Assembly (NCBI GenBank): GCA_934045905.1
Contig: OW203764.1
Location: 23,982,954-24,046,953, forward strand
DNA from: Leuctra nigra
Lineage: Eukaryota > Arthropoda > Insecta > Plecoptera > Leuctridae
Length of the DNA stretch: 64,000 bases
Direction: 5' to 3'
In this document: positions 32,812 to 45,120 of the stretch, one piece after another
How positions within the stretch are numbered: position 1 is the first letter of the stretch
Layout of the letters: each line of letters opens with the position of its first letter
Program-made: the position numbers and the translations under genes
The notes under the pieces: model-generated
Seen by the model: the letters and a program-made list of their open reading frames with translations, nothing else
Databases searched by the model: none
Told to the model about the DNA's origin: nothing

Positions 32812-34102
32812 AATTTGTAAGCGGGTCCCTCTAGTGTACACATATGTTAATTACTATTGTATGAATTTATACATTTTTTTTATGAAAATATAGTGTTTTC
32901 GAGATACATTCAAAATCGGATTAGTGATACAATGGACGATGTTATAAGAATACTCTGAATATACTGATTAATATTTCCGTTCATTTTTGTTTTTTAATAG
33001 TCACTTATTTTGCACTTACCGAAAGTAGGTCTATTTTCTTTCGACTAAATATGAAATGTAATATTGTGACTATCTACAGTCATAAAATATGCAGTGTATG
33101 AAGGAAGTTTACGATATTGTGAACAGTAACAATTTTGCTCCCTTTTCAGGAGAAGTTCTTAGGGTTCTTCTGCATTTATTTTTATAGATACCTGCCTGGA
33201 TTTGTATACCGCAGCTGGTAAAAGTAAAACTGAATTTTATGTCTGTCGGTCTTTCTTTCCACTGCTTCAACCCCTCATTTTCGTCTCAATGGGGGTGATT
33301 TTGAGTGTAGTAACCCCCCTCCCCTCTCCATACGTCTTCAAGTAATTTGTCTCGGCAAATAAGAAAAGTGAGGAAAATCAATGAACTAGGTGGTGGAAAA
33401 CACCTGCGTGGAATGGAAAAACATGAGTATTTGGTTAAAGTACGGACAATGGAAAATATGCTGACTCAGCATGAAAAAGTTCGAGTTAATTGAAAAGTGA
33501 AATGTGACATAAATGAAATATCGCTCTCGGAATCTAGAAATATGTGTATAATTGAAGGGATATACAAAAGCCCTATTGTCACAAATACACGAAAAGAAAC
33601 CTGAAATGATTCTCGTTATAGAAAATGTCCGTCAATCGGATTTTCAATTTACTCGCAGCACGAACTTTGAAACGAGAATCAAAATCACATTCAGCTGTCT
33701 CTTTTTATTGAACTTCGGAAATCTATATAAACTTATATTGTGAAAAATAAAAAAATGAAATAAATTCAGTTTCGTGTGTTGTTTTCTCGAATGTGATTTG
33801 TTCCTTGGAATGAAAATAACGAAGTTGAATCAAATCAAGTAACCCTTCTATCTTCTCCAGCCGGTTGCAGTGTTACTGGACCAGACTGGAGGCTGGACAA
33901 GACTCGGCGCACGATGTCGCTGGTCATGTCGTCTCCAGCAGTGAGGCGAGTTTCTTGAAACTTGCACACACGACACGATCTCTATCTTCTCTTGCTAGCT
34001 GTCTTTCTCTCTTCGCGTTCACTCTTGACCATCCTTTTGTTCTTGTACTCCAACCAAATATAATAATAATATTTCACTCTTGTGTAACCAACCACATTGT
34101 TA
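32812..34102. other. Intergenic, no gene seen
   Basis: AT-rich, with a slightly GC-richer stretch at 33850-33960. No exon or repeat recognised. Confidence 0.4.
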
Positions 34103-34768
34103 GTTGAAGAAAGTCAACTTAGCAATACGCATTATTCATAAAAAGTGGAGGCGATTTTCATGCCGAGAACTATTTAAAGATTTTAAAATACTAACAATGC
34201 CAAGCTTATATATCTATGAAATTTTGATCCAAACCAGGAAACACGTCCACCTGTTTGATACGCCGGTGGACGTACATCGTTATAATGTAAGAAACCAAAA
34301 CAAACTTCGCAGCCTTCAACATAAAACAACCCTGTATGAGCAGGATCTATCATATAAAGGAGTCAATCTATATAATCACTTACCAAACTGTATCAAAAAT
34401 TTAGAAAGTGAGTTAATGTTCAAATCAAAATTAAAATTATTTCTTGTTAGCGGAGGTTTTTATTCTAGTGACGAATATTTAAATGCATGTAAAACCCATG
34501 TGTGTGACCAGCAGCCAGACGTTGAAAAATGATTTTATTGTGTACTTGTATTATTTAAATGCAGACATCTTTGTTTATATCATATTATTAAATTATTTTT
34601 ATTTTGAATTTGTAGAATGTATGACGGGTATTTCTGTATAATACTTACTACCTACCTATTTTATGTAAACATTGACTTGACATATACATTGTTTCTAGTA
34701 CATTTATGTAATTTTACAATGTCCTTTGTCGAAATAAATAAATAAATAAAATAAATAAAAAAATAAGT
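34103..34768 (+). pseudogene. 5'-truncated LINE: C-terminal RT tail plus 3' end
   Basis: A 142-codon frame (34104-34532) holds AIRIIHKK, SCRELFKDFKILTMPSLYIY, YNVRNQNKL, YKGVNLYNHLP and FKSKLKLFL, in the order typical of the last about 130 residues of Jockey/CR1-like RT polyproteins. The RT core and endonuclease are missing. About 200 bp of 3'UTR follows, ending in an (AAATA)-type A-rich tail at 34733-34768. 5' truncation with an A-rich tail is the normal product of target-primed reverse transcription. It is a different family from the minus-strand copy at 8-9 kb. Confidence 0.7.
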
Positions 34769-35546
34769 TATCTCTAATTGTAAAATTGATGTTTGATCCA
34801 TTTTCACTCCTTCATTCATATAGAGAGTTGTACAAATTATATAATTTAAATGCCCTTAAATCTTTTATCAGAATGTAATATGCATGTATGAATGGATAGA
34901 TAAAAATAACATATATTTTATTGAAAATATTACATACCCAGAAATGAAATATACAATTTTAAATGATTGACTAATTTTTTTGAGAACTATCTACGTACAA
35001 TACTTAGCAAATCATAAAAGTACTCATCTGCCTCAAAACATACATATTTTAAGAAAGTGACATGATATAGGATTTCGTTGAAGGACAAAGCAATGCTAAT
35101 AAATATTAATAATAGTCTATTGTCATAATTATACACATGATTAATGACACAATGCAGGTCCTAGAGAAACTAATTTCTAGTTGGATGGCATATTAACATA
35201 TCCAGTCCATTTGTCATGCATTGTTGTTAAACGCTACTCATTATGAAGATGGCTCAAAGTAGTGACCTAGATTCTATAATTAAACCTCTCCATTGATGCT
35301 AACATCCTCGACGTCATTGTCATCCTACCCATCTTCAGGTAGGATTCGACGTGCGTCGCGGCGCTTTTGTTTCCGGGGGCGTCGATGCCAAAAGTCACAC
35401 GCATCCATTGTGAAACGAAGTGCCAGCCAAATCATAGATCATCTTCGTTGAAGCATGACTCGAATAAGACAAGCCGACAGTTTAGTGTTTCACTGAAGGA
35501 TGTGTTTGAAAAACAAACATGTCGAATGGTTGGATTGTAGTTGAGA
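34769..35546. other. Intergenic, no gene seen
   Basis: AT-rich, then a GC-richer patch around 35335-35410. Nothing recognised. Confidence 0.4.
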
Positions 35547-35567
35547 GGGGGGGGGGGGGGGGGGGGG
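35547..35567 (+). repeat. 21-nt poly-G tract
   Basis: Uninterrupted G21. Confidence 0.9.
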
Positions 35568-36119
35568 TGACGTACGAGATTTTCTTGTTGCTTTTTTGTA
35601 GTTGGAAGTGTTTATTGTCGTGGCAATGAAGTTTTCCACGTTTTCTCTGAGAAATTTTCAGAGAATTATCTTTCTTGGAAAGCTAGGAGGAAGGAAAAGA
35701 AAATCATATGGCTGTAAAGAGGGATTTTTTATAAGAGAAAATATAAATCTGTAGTGTTAATGTCGGGCTGACGATATGAAACGACAGTTATTCAATACAA
35801 ATCGAAGGTTTACGGTTAAAAAATATTATATTAGGTACTGTGTATGAAGTTCCGTTGGACAAATTTAATTTTAGAAAAAAGTACTAAATTTAAAATATTA
35901 TTTTGGTACATGTTTACTTTTAGTAACCTGTGACTAGTAGGCTAAAGTTAGTTACAGTAATCTCTCGTAAACTGAACATATTTATTTTTAACACAATTAC
36001 GAGATAATAATTTTAACTCGGTGGAAAACTTATCTTATGAGATTTGTAAGAAAATTGCTTAGGATTATTAAAAATTTATTGGTAAAGGAGTTGCCCATTT
36101 AGTTGGAAAGTAAGTAAAA
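35568..36119. other. Intergenic, no gene seen
   Basis: AT-rich DNA up to the second foldback element. Nothing recognised. Confidence 0.4.
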
Positions 36120-38474
36120 CCCAGAAAAAACACTCCGTGTAAAAATACCAGCCAAGTCTCTTTAACTATAAAAAAAAATAGACGAAATCTAAAAATTCAG
36201 CACTGAAAAGGAGTGATATCAAAAAAGGAGCCAAGTCAACGAATTTTCCAAATTTTAATCGTACCATTGAAATAAAAATATCAACCCCCGAGAAATACTT
36301 AAAAAAAGGACTTGGCGCATCGTTTTTTTAAAGACACTTTTCTATCCTAAAAGTATAGGAAGAACTCTACAAGTATATTTTCCTGAGTATATCACATTCA
36401 TTATCGACGAATCATACTACGTTTTAATATAACTAGTACTCTTACCTACTGGCAGTTTTGGTATTTTGTCAATATTCAGAGGAAATAAACGGATAAACGA
36501 ATAACGAATAAACGGAAGCGGCCTAGTCTATTCGTTATTGCCACTATTTCTAGGGTCATATTAATCAATCATACTTCTCAATATCGTGACTGAGGGAAAT
36601 AGCGAAAGCGCTCATTACAAGAAGGCCGTCAATGAGATTTGTATAAGTGACTAGTGCACTGAGCCATGCTGCTCAAATAATTACTGACTAGATTTTTATC
36701 TAAAGTAATACGTTATGTAATTTATGAATTTTTTTGGTATAAAATGTTAATTAATAGCAATTAATTACACGGCGAGAAGGTTCAAAGTATAATGCTGTAG
36801 TAGGTATGTTGATGTACCCACAAAACTATAGGTACCTACCAATCACAAACACAACTGTTCTGTATTTATTGCTTGTAAGACAATGCTATGTTTCTTTGCG
36901 TACTTATATTTAAATTTAAAATATTTTACAGAATGTTCAATATTTAATTTGAAAGTTTTGTCCCAATTTGTCTAGGCATTTCTGAACTACGTAGTATGTG
37001 AGTGGCATAAGCTTAAGAATAGAAAAATGTCTTTAAAAAAACGATGCGCCAAGTCCTTTTTTTAAGTATTTCTCGGGGGTTGATATTTTTATTTCAATGG
37101 TACGATTAAAATTTGGAAAATTCGTTGACTTGGCTCCTTTTTTGATATCACTCCTTTTCAGTGCTGAATTTTTAGATTTCGTCTATTTTTTTTTATAGTT
37201 AAAGAGACTTGGCTGGTATTTTTACACGGAGTGTTATTTCTGGGATATCACTTCTTTTGTTAGTTTATTCATACAGCTTGTAGCACATGTCCGAGCAGGG
37301 ACTAATTTCTTTAAAAAAATACGCCTCAACCGATTTGGTTACTATGAAAAGTTGCGTTTGGTATAAGATGAAAATGATTATCCAAGAAGAATAGCTTAAG
37401 TTTCGTTATAATCGATCCAGCCGTTTTCGATACATGACGTCACTTCCGGTTTTGAAATAGCGGCCGAATTCCGGTATAGGTAATAAGAAAACAATCTAGT
37501 TTTATCTAGTTGATACCTTCATGAACGACCATCTGAATTCCTAATCCCTATATTTCCGTAAAATCGGTCATGCCGTTTGTAATATATGACGTCACTTCCG
37601 GTTTCATTTAGTGGTTCCTGCCGCCATTTCCGGTACCATTAATTTATTTATTCATTTTTCACAATTGATTTTTCAAATAAATAGCAGAATGAATACGCAG
37701 GAGCTAGTTCAGTTGCAATCGGTACAGGCGTTTTAGATATATGACGTCACTTCCGGTTTCAGGAATGGCGGCCGAGAACACTGCTACCTTGAATATATAA
37801 ATTGTATGGTCTATGTTACAATGTAAGTTAATTATGTACGTATTTTAAGTATAATTTGTTGAAATAAGTTAAATATTGCGTATTTATGACGTCACTTCCG
37901 GTTTAGAAAATAAGAAAATAATTTTTTTTTTATTGATACTTCATATAGATGACCATCTAAATCGAATGGCGCTAATTTCGTTCTAATCGGTCCAGACGTT
38001 TTTGAGTTATGACGTCACTTCCGGTTTCAAAATGGCGGCTTCCGGTTGGTTTTATAAAAAGGCACCTCAGACGCCAAAAGTGCACATGTGGTAAAAATTT
38101 CAGGTCGATCGGTTCAGCCGTTTAGGCTGTGGCGGTGATAGCGACGTTTCGTGATATCATCAGAATCATCATCATCTTCAGAATCAGAAAGTGGTGTAAT
38201 TTCACTGTTTTCTCGGTCCTCTAGCGCGCAAATGGCATAACCTATTGTTCCCAAATTTGGTATATGTAGTGGGGTGGGCCATAGCTCGAAATTAAGATAT
38301 TTCGCAACAATGTGAGATTTACCAATTTTGAGATCCAGTAGGCCGAAAATGCCATGTTGTTGCTTACAGTAAAAGTGTTTGGTCTGCTCCTCAGTTTATT
38401 AGGCATTTACGGTATGTTGAGTGACTGTGAGTGTATAGTACGACTTGGCTGGGTGGAGCGACCGCTCCACTAGA
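36120..38474 (+). mobile_element. 2.34-kb foldback/hairpin-ended element, copy 2
   Basis: Near-identical, same-orientation copy of 28974-31310. It has the same 226-bp arms, five TGACGTCACTTCCGG sites (about 37435, 37587, 37741, 37885, 38008) and the perfect terminal hairpin at 38453-38470 followed by TAGA|T. Differences are mostly single bases plus a CATCATCAT expansion near 38160 and a replaced short stretch near 38040. The flanks differ from copy 1, so this is a separate insertion and not a segmental duplication. Confidence 0.7.
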
Positions 38475-38595
38475 TTGTAGTTAGCAGCGATGTTCAAAAG
38501 GATGAAAACGAAAACGAAAACTTTCTTGTGCAGGTTTTGAATTCAAGGAAATAAATGCATCGCGATTCCTGCAAAGACCTATTTCAGTGTATCCA

Positions 38596-38727
38596 TACAA
38601 ATGTACAGTGATCAATGTACAGTGTACAAATGTACAGTGATTCATGTACAGTGTACAAATGTACAGTGATTCATGTACAGTGTACAAATGTACAGTGATT
38701 CATGTACAGTGTACAAATGTACAGTGA
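38596..38727 (+). repeat. 29-bp minisatellite, about 4.5 copies
   Basis: Unit TACAAATGTACAGTGATTCA plus TGTACAGTG. Each unit contains TGTACA palindromes in both directions. It begins about 120 bp after the end of foldback copy 2. Confidence 0.9.
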
Positions 38728-41700
38728 TTCGTGAGGGTGTGGCATCAAAGTTGAACGAATCTCTACCCTGCCATTCACCAATTTTACATTCGCATAAAAG
38801 TAACCTGTCATTTTAAACCAAAATCACACGTGGGTTTAGCTTTTCATGTGCCGCCCTTGATTCCAAATGACCCCAAAAAGTCGCAGACTATAAAACACAA
38901 TTTTAACTACACAACTTTCTGAGTTGGGATGACATTTTATATGTTTTATTCACCAATAAATATTTCTGCAACGATGTTTTTCATTTGGTTTGCTTTATGA
39001 CATGTATGGAGGTGTGCTAGACCATGCATGGTGACCCTATGCAGTGAAATGATAGAGCTGCTATTAAAGTTATCTCCATAAAAGTAAGTTTGTCAAACAC
39101 AACTATTAGGACCCGCCCAACACTTGCTGTATAAGGTAATTGCTGATTTCATATAATCATATCTTCATCAATTTTAACACCCCTGCAGACTGTATAATAT
39201 ACTTGCATGTATGCAAATCTTTGGAATGCAAAGTATTAAAATGTAATATTATTGTGACTGGACTCAGAAGATAAGGATCAATATAATGCTTGATTAATTT
39301 TGATTAACTTTTACTAAAATAAAACGTATTGGTTGACCTTGACCTCCCGCCTAGCTAATATCATAACCTTTGACCTCTCCGATAACATATAATTCCTGGG
39401 GCCAACAACCCCATTGAGTAAAAATTCGTTGAAGAGCCGAGTGCTCTTGCAGTCAGGAAATAATATATTTACTATCAATATGTTGACCATTGAATACATA
39501 AATTATTAAGTTCGTCAGATGTTTAACAATATTACGATTATAGACATATAATAATACATATAATACACGTTCTTTTAAAATTATATAATACCTTGTCAAA
39601 TTATTAACAAATAACAAATAATAGGTATATTGAACTGGCATAATTGAATTCTAAATTACAGATTGCAGAGCCCTTTGTCATTAACCTTATACATATGTAA
39701 GTTAATTGGACCTCCATTAAGTGACAATTCGTTGGAAAATTGAGTTCAATCAAGTCAGGAAAATCCAATTATTTTTTTTTAAATCTGAATATTCGATATA
39801 ATAAAGAAATTTTTATTTGTTTATTGACAATTCGTAATATTAAATGCACACATATTGATTACGAATTCGACGTGATTGCCTTTTGCTTTTGTAAAATGTG
39901 TATAGGACTGAGAAATTCAAATTCCCGATTGTACCTTGTATTCGAATATTTTAAATCGTGGAATTGTGTTTATACAGAACATTTTACAAAATTCATTGAA
40001 TCCAATAGCAATAACTTATGTCCACATAACGAATAATTTATATCTAAATAAATAACATCCTTGTACACTGTGATATTTCTAACCAGAAGAATCTCCATTA
40101 TTTAGGGGTGCATTGTAACTGCTCGTAGGGTTGTATATCCTAGGGATGTAATTATCGACGAGGTAAATGATCGTGAGGTACCGCCTTCTCCATGCTACAT
40201 CAGCCAATCCATCACTCCATCCCGACATTTTTACACACTCGACCCAACAATAACAATCTCCTACGAGAAAATAGAACCGAAAATTAGGTTCTACACTTGA
40301 CCAGTAGGACTAACTTACAAGGGCTATGCCGCGCGGATATGCTTCATTTTCCCTGACTTTCGTGAACAAAATGTCTTTTCGCATCACTCCTGTCATTAAT
40401 CTTTCTCTTCTCCTCGGCTGTGTGGAAAGGTTCGTTGTGTTCTCAAAAGGCAAAGACATAACTCGCCGCTTGGGAGGTCTAAGTCCTTTTACAAACTCAA
40501 GACGACGCTTGAACATATTATTGAAAACATTTTATTGCCATGCCGATGATAATTATGTGAGCTTCAACAACTAATTGTCACTACATTTTGTACTCCCACT
40601 GACGTGTATTTCTTGTCAATTTCTTTTATAAATGAATTCTAATGACAGTAATCGGGTTTTGAACGGACGCTTGTAGTTGTCTCTTGATATTTTATGTCGA
40701 TATATTTCTTGTAATATTCTACGAGGATATGCCATAAACAACAGTGCATCGATAAAATATCGGAAGACAACTGAGCGTCGATTCGTAACTCGTACTGCAG
40801 ACAAAACACGGAACTTACTCCAAGTCACTATTTAGTATTTACAAAGCAAGGAGGTAAGTTTGCACCCAAAACAGGCGAAATTATCTGTCTGCACAATTCA
40901 ATACAATTTCAATAGCTGGGATCACTTTCAGACTTCGCTGTCGTTTTTACGTGTGTTATTTTAAATCGTTTATGTTACATAATAGTAAACAATGCCAAAT
41001 ATAAACAGAAAATTGTAATGAATTTATGATATTTTTCTGCTCTGAGTTAGAAGTCTAGATATTCAGTTAGGATGTGTTCAAATGTTGGTTTCTGGAAGTA
41101 GTAGGTCTATATAAAAGTACTTTCGCAACATTTCTATTTTCTACATTGAAAAGCGATGAAAATATAGCCCTTATCATCGTATATATTTCACATTCTTCCA
41201 TATACCTCTTTGCAGGATGAATATCGTGAAAGGGAAAGGCACACATAACAAGTCTTGAAAGTAAATGACGTTAGAAGCTTTCTCCCGGGTTCTACGGTGT
41301 CCTTAGGGAACCAATCAAGCCCTCCGTCGATAACCCGCTCTCTATCCCCTTGCTGTTCTGCTCCCTGCTTCCCTATCCCTATCCCTATCCCCGTTCCTTG
41401 AGCAGGAGCTTGGAAGAGTCATGCATATTGACATTGGGAGAAATATTGTCCTAACGTCGAGAATTTGTCAGCATGTGAAAAAGAGATTTCACTGTCTTAT
41501 TTTAGTTCATTACACTAAGATAGGAAAATGTCATGTGGAACGCGTTGATAAGTGAGCACTTTCTTTCATGATGAAATCATACATATTTTAACCAATCCTA
41601 GAGCATTTACATACAACATCGCAGAGATACTACAATTTCAACAAAAAAACATAACTAGATCACTTGACCGATTTCCAAGAAAATGTATAAGATAAATGTT

Positions 41701-43045
41701 GGTCTCAAATCTCAATGACATTGAAAAGTTTCAACGGTTAATTTTCACTTTTCAGCACAAGGGATCTTTCTGCATAAAAAACATTCCAGCTCGATCAGAG
41801 ATATTGTGCCATCGCACCAATTACAGGACAAAAAACAAAAAACTGTGACCCAAAACACAGACTTAAAAACCCACACTTTTAATCGGTTTTAAAAACTCCA
41901 CCCACAATTTTAAATATAAAACACATCTATACAGAATCCAACCAAATGCGTAGTACAATCCGATGATGTCCACTCCCATGTATACAACACGCAACACTAT
42001 TTAAAATGTGATGGTTGGGTAATGAACTGGGGGTGTTCTGCTTATGACATATCATCCCTATATTTCGTACACATGTGTCCGTTGTCGGACGGTAATAGTA
42101 CATCGTGTACCATGCAGAGAGAAGATAATGATAGCCCCCCATCTCCTCGCTTCTATTTTGTGATGTTTTTAATCACGGCCTCTGGTTTTGACAGGCTCTC
42201 TTCGTCGGCTACAGATAGCGCCACCTGAGTGCGCACTTTACTCCAGCTAGTAGATTTTTGTGTGGATAAAAATATATACAAATTTATTCTAGGCAGTGTC
42301 GGTTGGAATGGTAATGTAGTAGGTTTCGCTTGCGTTTATATACTGCAAGTTTTTAGTTTTTACATATAAAAATATTCTGAAATTGTCAATATTTTAGCAT
42401 GTAAAATGGAACGTTGTAGCTTTATTCAAACCTGAGTTTTACAGTCGTTTGAGAGAATGTTTAATTATAATGAACGTATTTCAATTCTAAAATCATGGCA
42501 TTAGATGATTTTGTGTGGTTAGTAGGCGGAGTCAATGAAGATAATTGAGTAAGTTGGGTTTGTGGGTTTGCCTCAGACGATAGGCGAATGCTGAGAGACG
42601 CGAATAGGCCACTACCGACTCCTTCCCATCCTATAACGTTATTGCTCTTCACGGGCCGAACGAAGAGGATAAAAGGAACTCTAGAATCCATTATCAGTAT
42701 GGATTACCAGTCTAAAATATACTGCTTTCTAGATATTTGCAGTTCGTGATTCTAGTCCTAATCAAATCAAATGACTGGCTGGCGTGTTTGTGTTGTGTTG
42801 TTTTGCGTTGGTGCACATAATACATTGTCATACTGGACGATTGTTTGAGTGAAATGATTGCTTAGAAAGTGTTAGGCACACGTATTATATTTCAGAACTG
42901 GACCTGACTTACATGGTGCTGTGATTAAACACATCGGTGAGTCGACTATGTGAAGATTTTTCAACTCTCTTCAATGTTTACACGGACAGCCAGCTTACCT
43001 CGGTGTGTTGACAATAATAAAGGTAATAACATTTACACTAATGTA
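38728..43045. other. 4.3 kb without a supported gene
   Basis: Open frames are short and resemble nothing I know. Around 41540-41830 the phrase ACGCGTTGATAAGTGAGCAC and later poly-A-rich stretches look like a worn copy of the family at 25597-27755. The sequence at 42830-42940 ends in a donor-like CGGTGAGT (42932) and could be a noncoding exon, on weak evidence. Confidence 0.4.
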
Positions 43046-43570
43046 GGATTAAAACACTTGTATTAATTAAAAACCATATAAAATGGAGCGCGATATTTCG
43101 CCGACGCGTTCGATCGGTTTCCTCAGGCGGGACTGACAAGAGTAAGAATTGACAACACCAAAACAAACTAAACGACCCCTACTGAGCAACCGGTGAACTT
43201 GTCATACCATTGGTCATACCATAGAGGTAAGAAGGGTGTCATACCCCTTTCATCCCGCGTGTAAGAAAATCTCGCACACTCGGCCGCACAAAACTGCGCC
43301 ATACGGAAATCAATGTGAGAAAAATAAAATTTGTTAAAGCTGCCTTTATTTTGTGTAATGAAAACATCAGCCAACCGAGCTATTTCTTTCATGAGTCATG
43401 GTGCAGTCGGTTGTACTCGAAATGAAAGGTTGTATGACGAGTTCACCGGTTGCTCAGTTGTTTTGGTGTTGTCAATGTCTTGTCAGTCCGCATAGGAAGT
43501 CGACCGAAAGCGTAGGCGAAATATCGCGGTCCATTTTATATGGCATTTAGCTAATATCAGTGTTTTATCC
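43046..43570. mobile_element. 525-bp foldback element with TA flanks
   Basis: Arms of about 150 and 135 bp (43046-43195 and 43436-43570) are inverted copies: GGATTAAAACAC, CCATATAAAATGG, CGATATTTCGCC, GACTGACAAG and CAACCGGTGAAC on the left recur inverted on the right. TA lies outside both ends. This could be a Tc1/mariner-type foldback MITE. The CGATATTTCGCC...CCTCAGG stretch also recalls Penelope-like element ends arranged tail to tail. It is noncoding. Confidence 0.6.
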
Positions 43571-44404
43571 TAGATAAGTGAACATTTTAACATGCCTATT
43601 CCTTGTATCGATCTCTTCTCGTTTTAATAGGTAATGTAACAGGAAGATGGTAATTGATAGATAATTAGTAATTATCACGCAACATCATGCCATCAAACGA
43701 TGGTTGACTCTCGGGTAGGCTTGCTGCGTATATTTTTACATTCGTCGTTCCATATTCATCTGTGTTGTAGGTACTAGGTTCAATGGGTTCAAGTGCGTAA
43801 AAAAGATGTCCGTAAGGTCCGTACCTATCTATTTAAATAAAAATTAAATCTATTTAACTGCTTTGTTTATGGGAAAACAAGTATTACGTATAGTAGTAGT
43901 AGTAGTTTTTATTTCCAAATTTGTTATTATACATTACAGATGTAGCATTTTAACAAATATAATACCCTATGATACAAGTATCAGTGTGCAGGTGTATGGA
44001 GAGTAATCTTAAGATTAGCATGAAAAGAATATTATGTACATATGAATATGAGGTTATAAATATTGATGATCTCCTTATCAAGTAGGTATCTTAAAAGTAA
44101 CTTATGTTTAGTTGCATATTTTGTACAGTTTATTAATAATTAATAATTATAGAACTGGATATACCACGAAACATACAAAGCAAACTAGAAAATATCCCAC
44201 CCTTACATTATCCGAGCAGCACAATTTCGTATTTTTCCAACTCCACCCCCTATAACTATATAAACAGTAGCTCTGTACTTGGTGGGTCCGTATGGAATTT
44301 CACCCTTGCCTATAAACCTTTGCTTACCCCATGTGAGGCAGTAAGCCCCTGTATGGGTAGGCTCCCTGGAGATCGCGCATGTGAGGCCAAGTGTGAGTCA
44401 TGTG
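43571..44404. other. Intergenic, no gene seen
   Basis: AT-rich, with a short (TAG)n run near 43891-43904. Nothing else recognised. Confidence 0.4.
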
Positions 44405-44429
44405 CCCCCCCCCCCCCCCCCACCCCCCC
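44405..44429 (-). repeat. Poly-C tract (poly-G on the minus strand)
   Basis: C17, one A, then C7. Confidence 0.9.
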
Positions 44430-44914
44430 ATGAGATCGCAGTCAAATCATCCTGATAAGATTCCACAGCGATATAATGTGTTCACGAGGAAACAGCTCTG
44501 TTTGACATACAAATGAAACACTTATTTTCATTAAGATAATCCATATAATCCGTCGAAATTCAGTTATCTTTATGCTAGGGGGAATGCAGGGAAGCGATAA
44601 TTTGTACATAGATATGATGCATATGTCGAAAATAAAACCATCAAGTAAACCGCTTGGATTTACATTTCCTAAAAACGTACCTTGTTATGAATTTGTATAC
44701 GATGAGTGACATACCTACAAAACATTCAAAGGATGAAATTTTTTGATTTTGGACCCTTGGGTTTGGGGCCCGGACCCGTATAAGGTTTGACGCTTGATGT
44801 GCAATGTTTCAAGTGCAATTTAGCATGTTTTCCCAAAATTGTCACATCTAAAATATAAGATTGCCACATGGCCCCGTCCCGGATTTTACGAGATTGTTTT
44901 CCTTGTCACACTCA

Positions 44915-45120
44915 CATGGTGCTGGAGAGGGTGTAGGTGTGATATCACAATATGGTGCTGGAGAGGGTGTAAGTGTGATGTCACATGGTGCTGGAGAGGG
45001 TGTAAGTGATGTCGGTGTTAGTGATGTCACATGGTGCTGGAGATGGTGTTAGTGATGTCACATGGTGCTGAAGAGGGTGTAAGATGTCACGTGGTGCTGG
45101 AGAGGGTGTAAGTGATGTCA
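44915..45120 (+). repeat. Minisatellite, about 33 bp x 6
   Basis: Core ATGGTGCTGGAGAGGGTGTA followed by AGTG(ATG)TCAC. Spacing varies because GTGATGTC is itself duplicated in places. Confidence 0.85.

Noticed and set aside
34104..34532. 142-codon frame as a host gene
   Set aside because: Its motif order matches the end of LINE RT polyproteins and an A-rich tail follows, so it was called a truncated retrotransposon.
28974..38474. Segmental duplication including both 2.34-kb copies and flanks
   Set aside because: Sequence identity stops at the element ends. The left and right flanks of the two copies differ, which fits two insertions.
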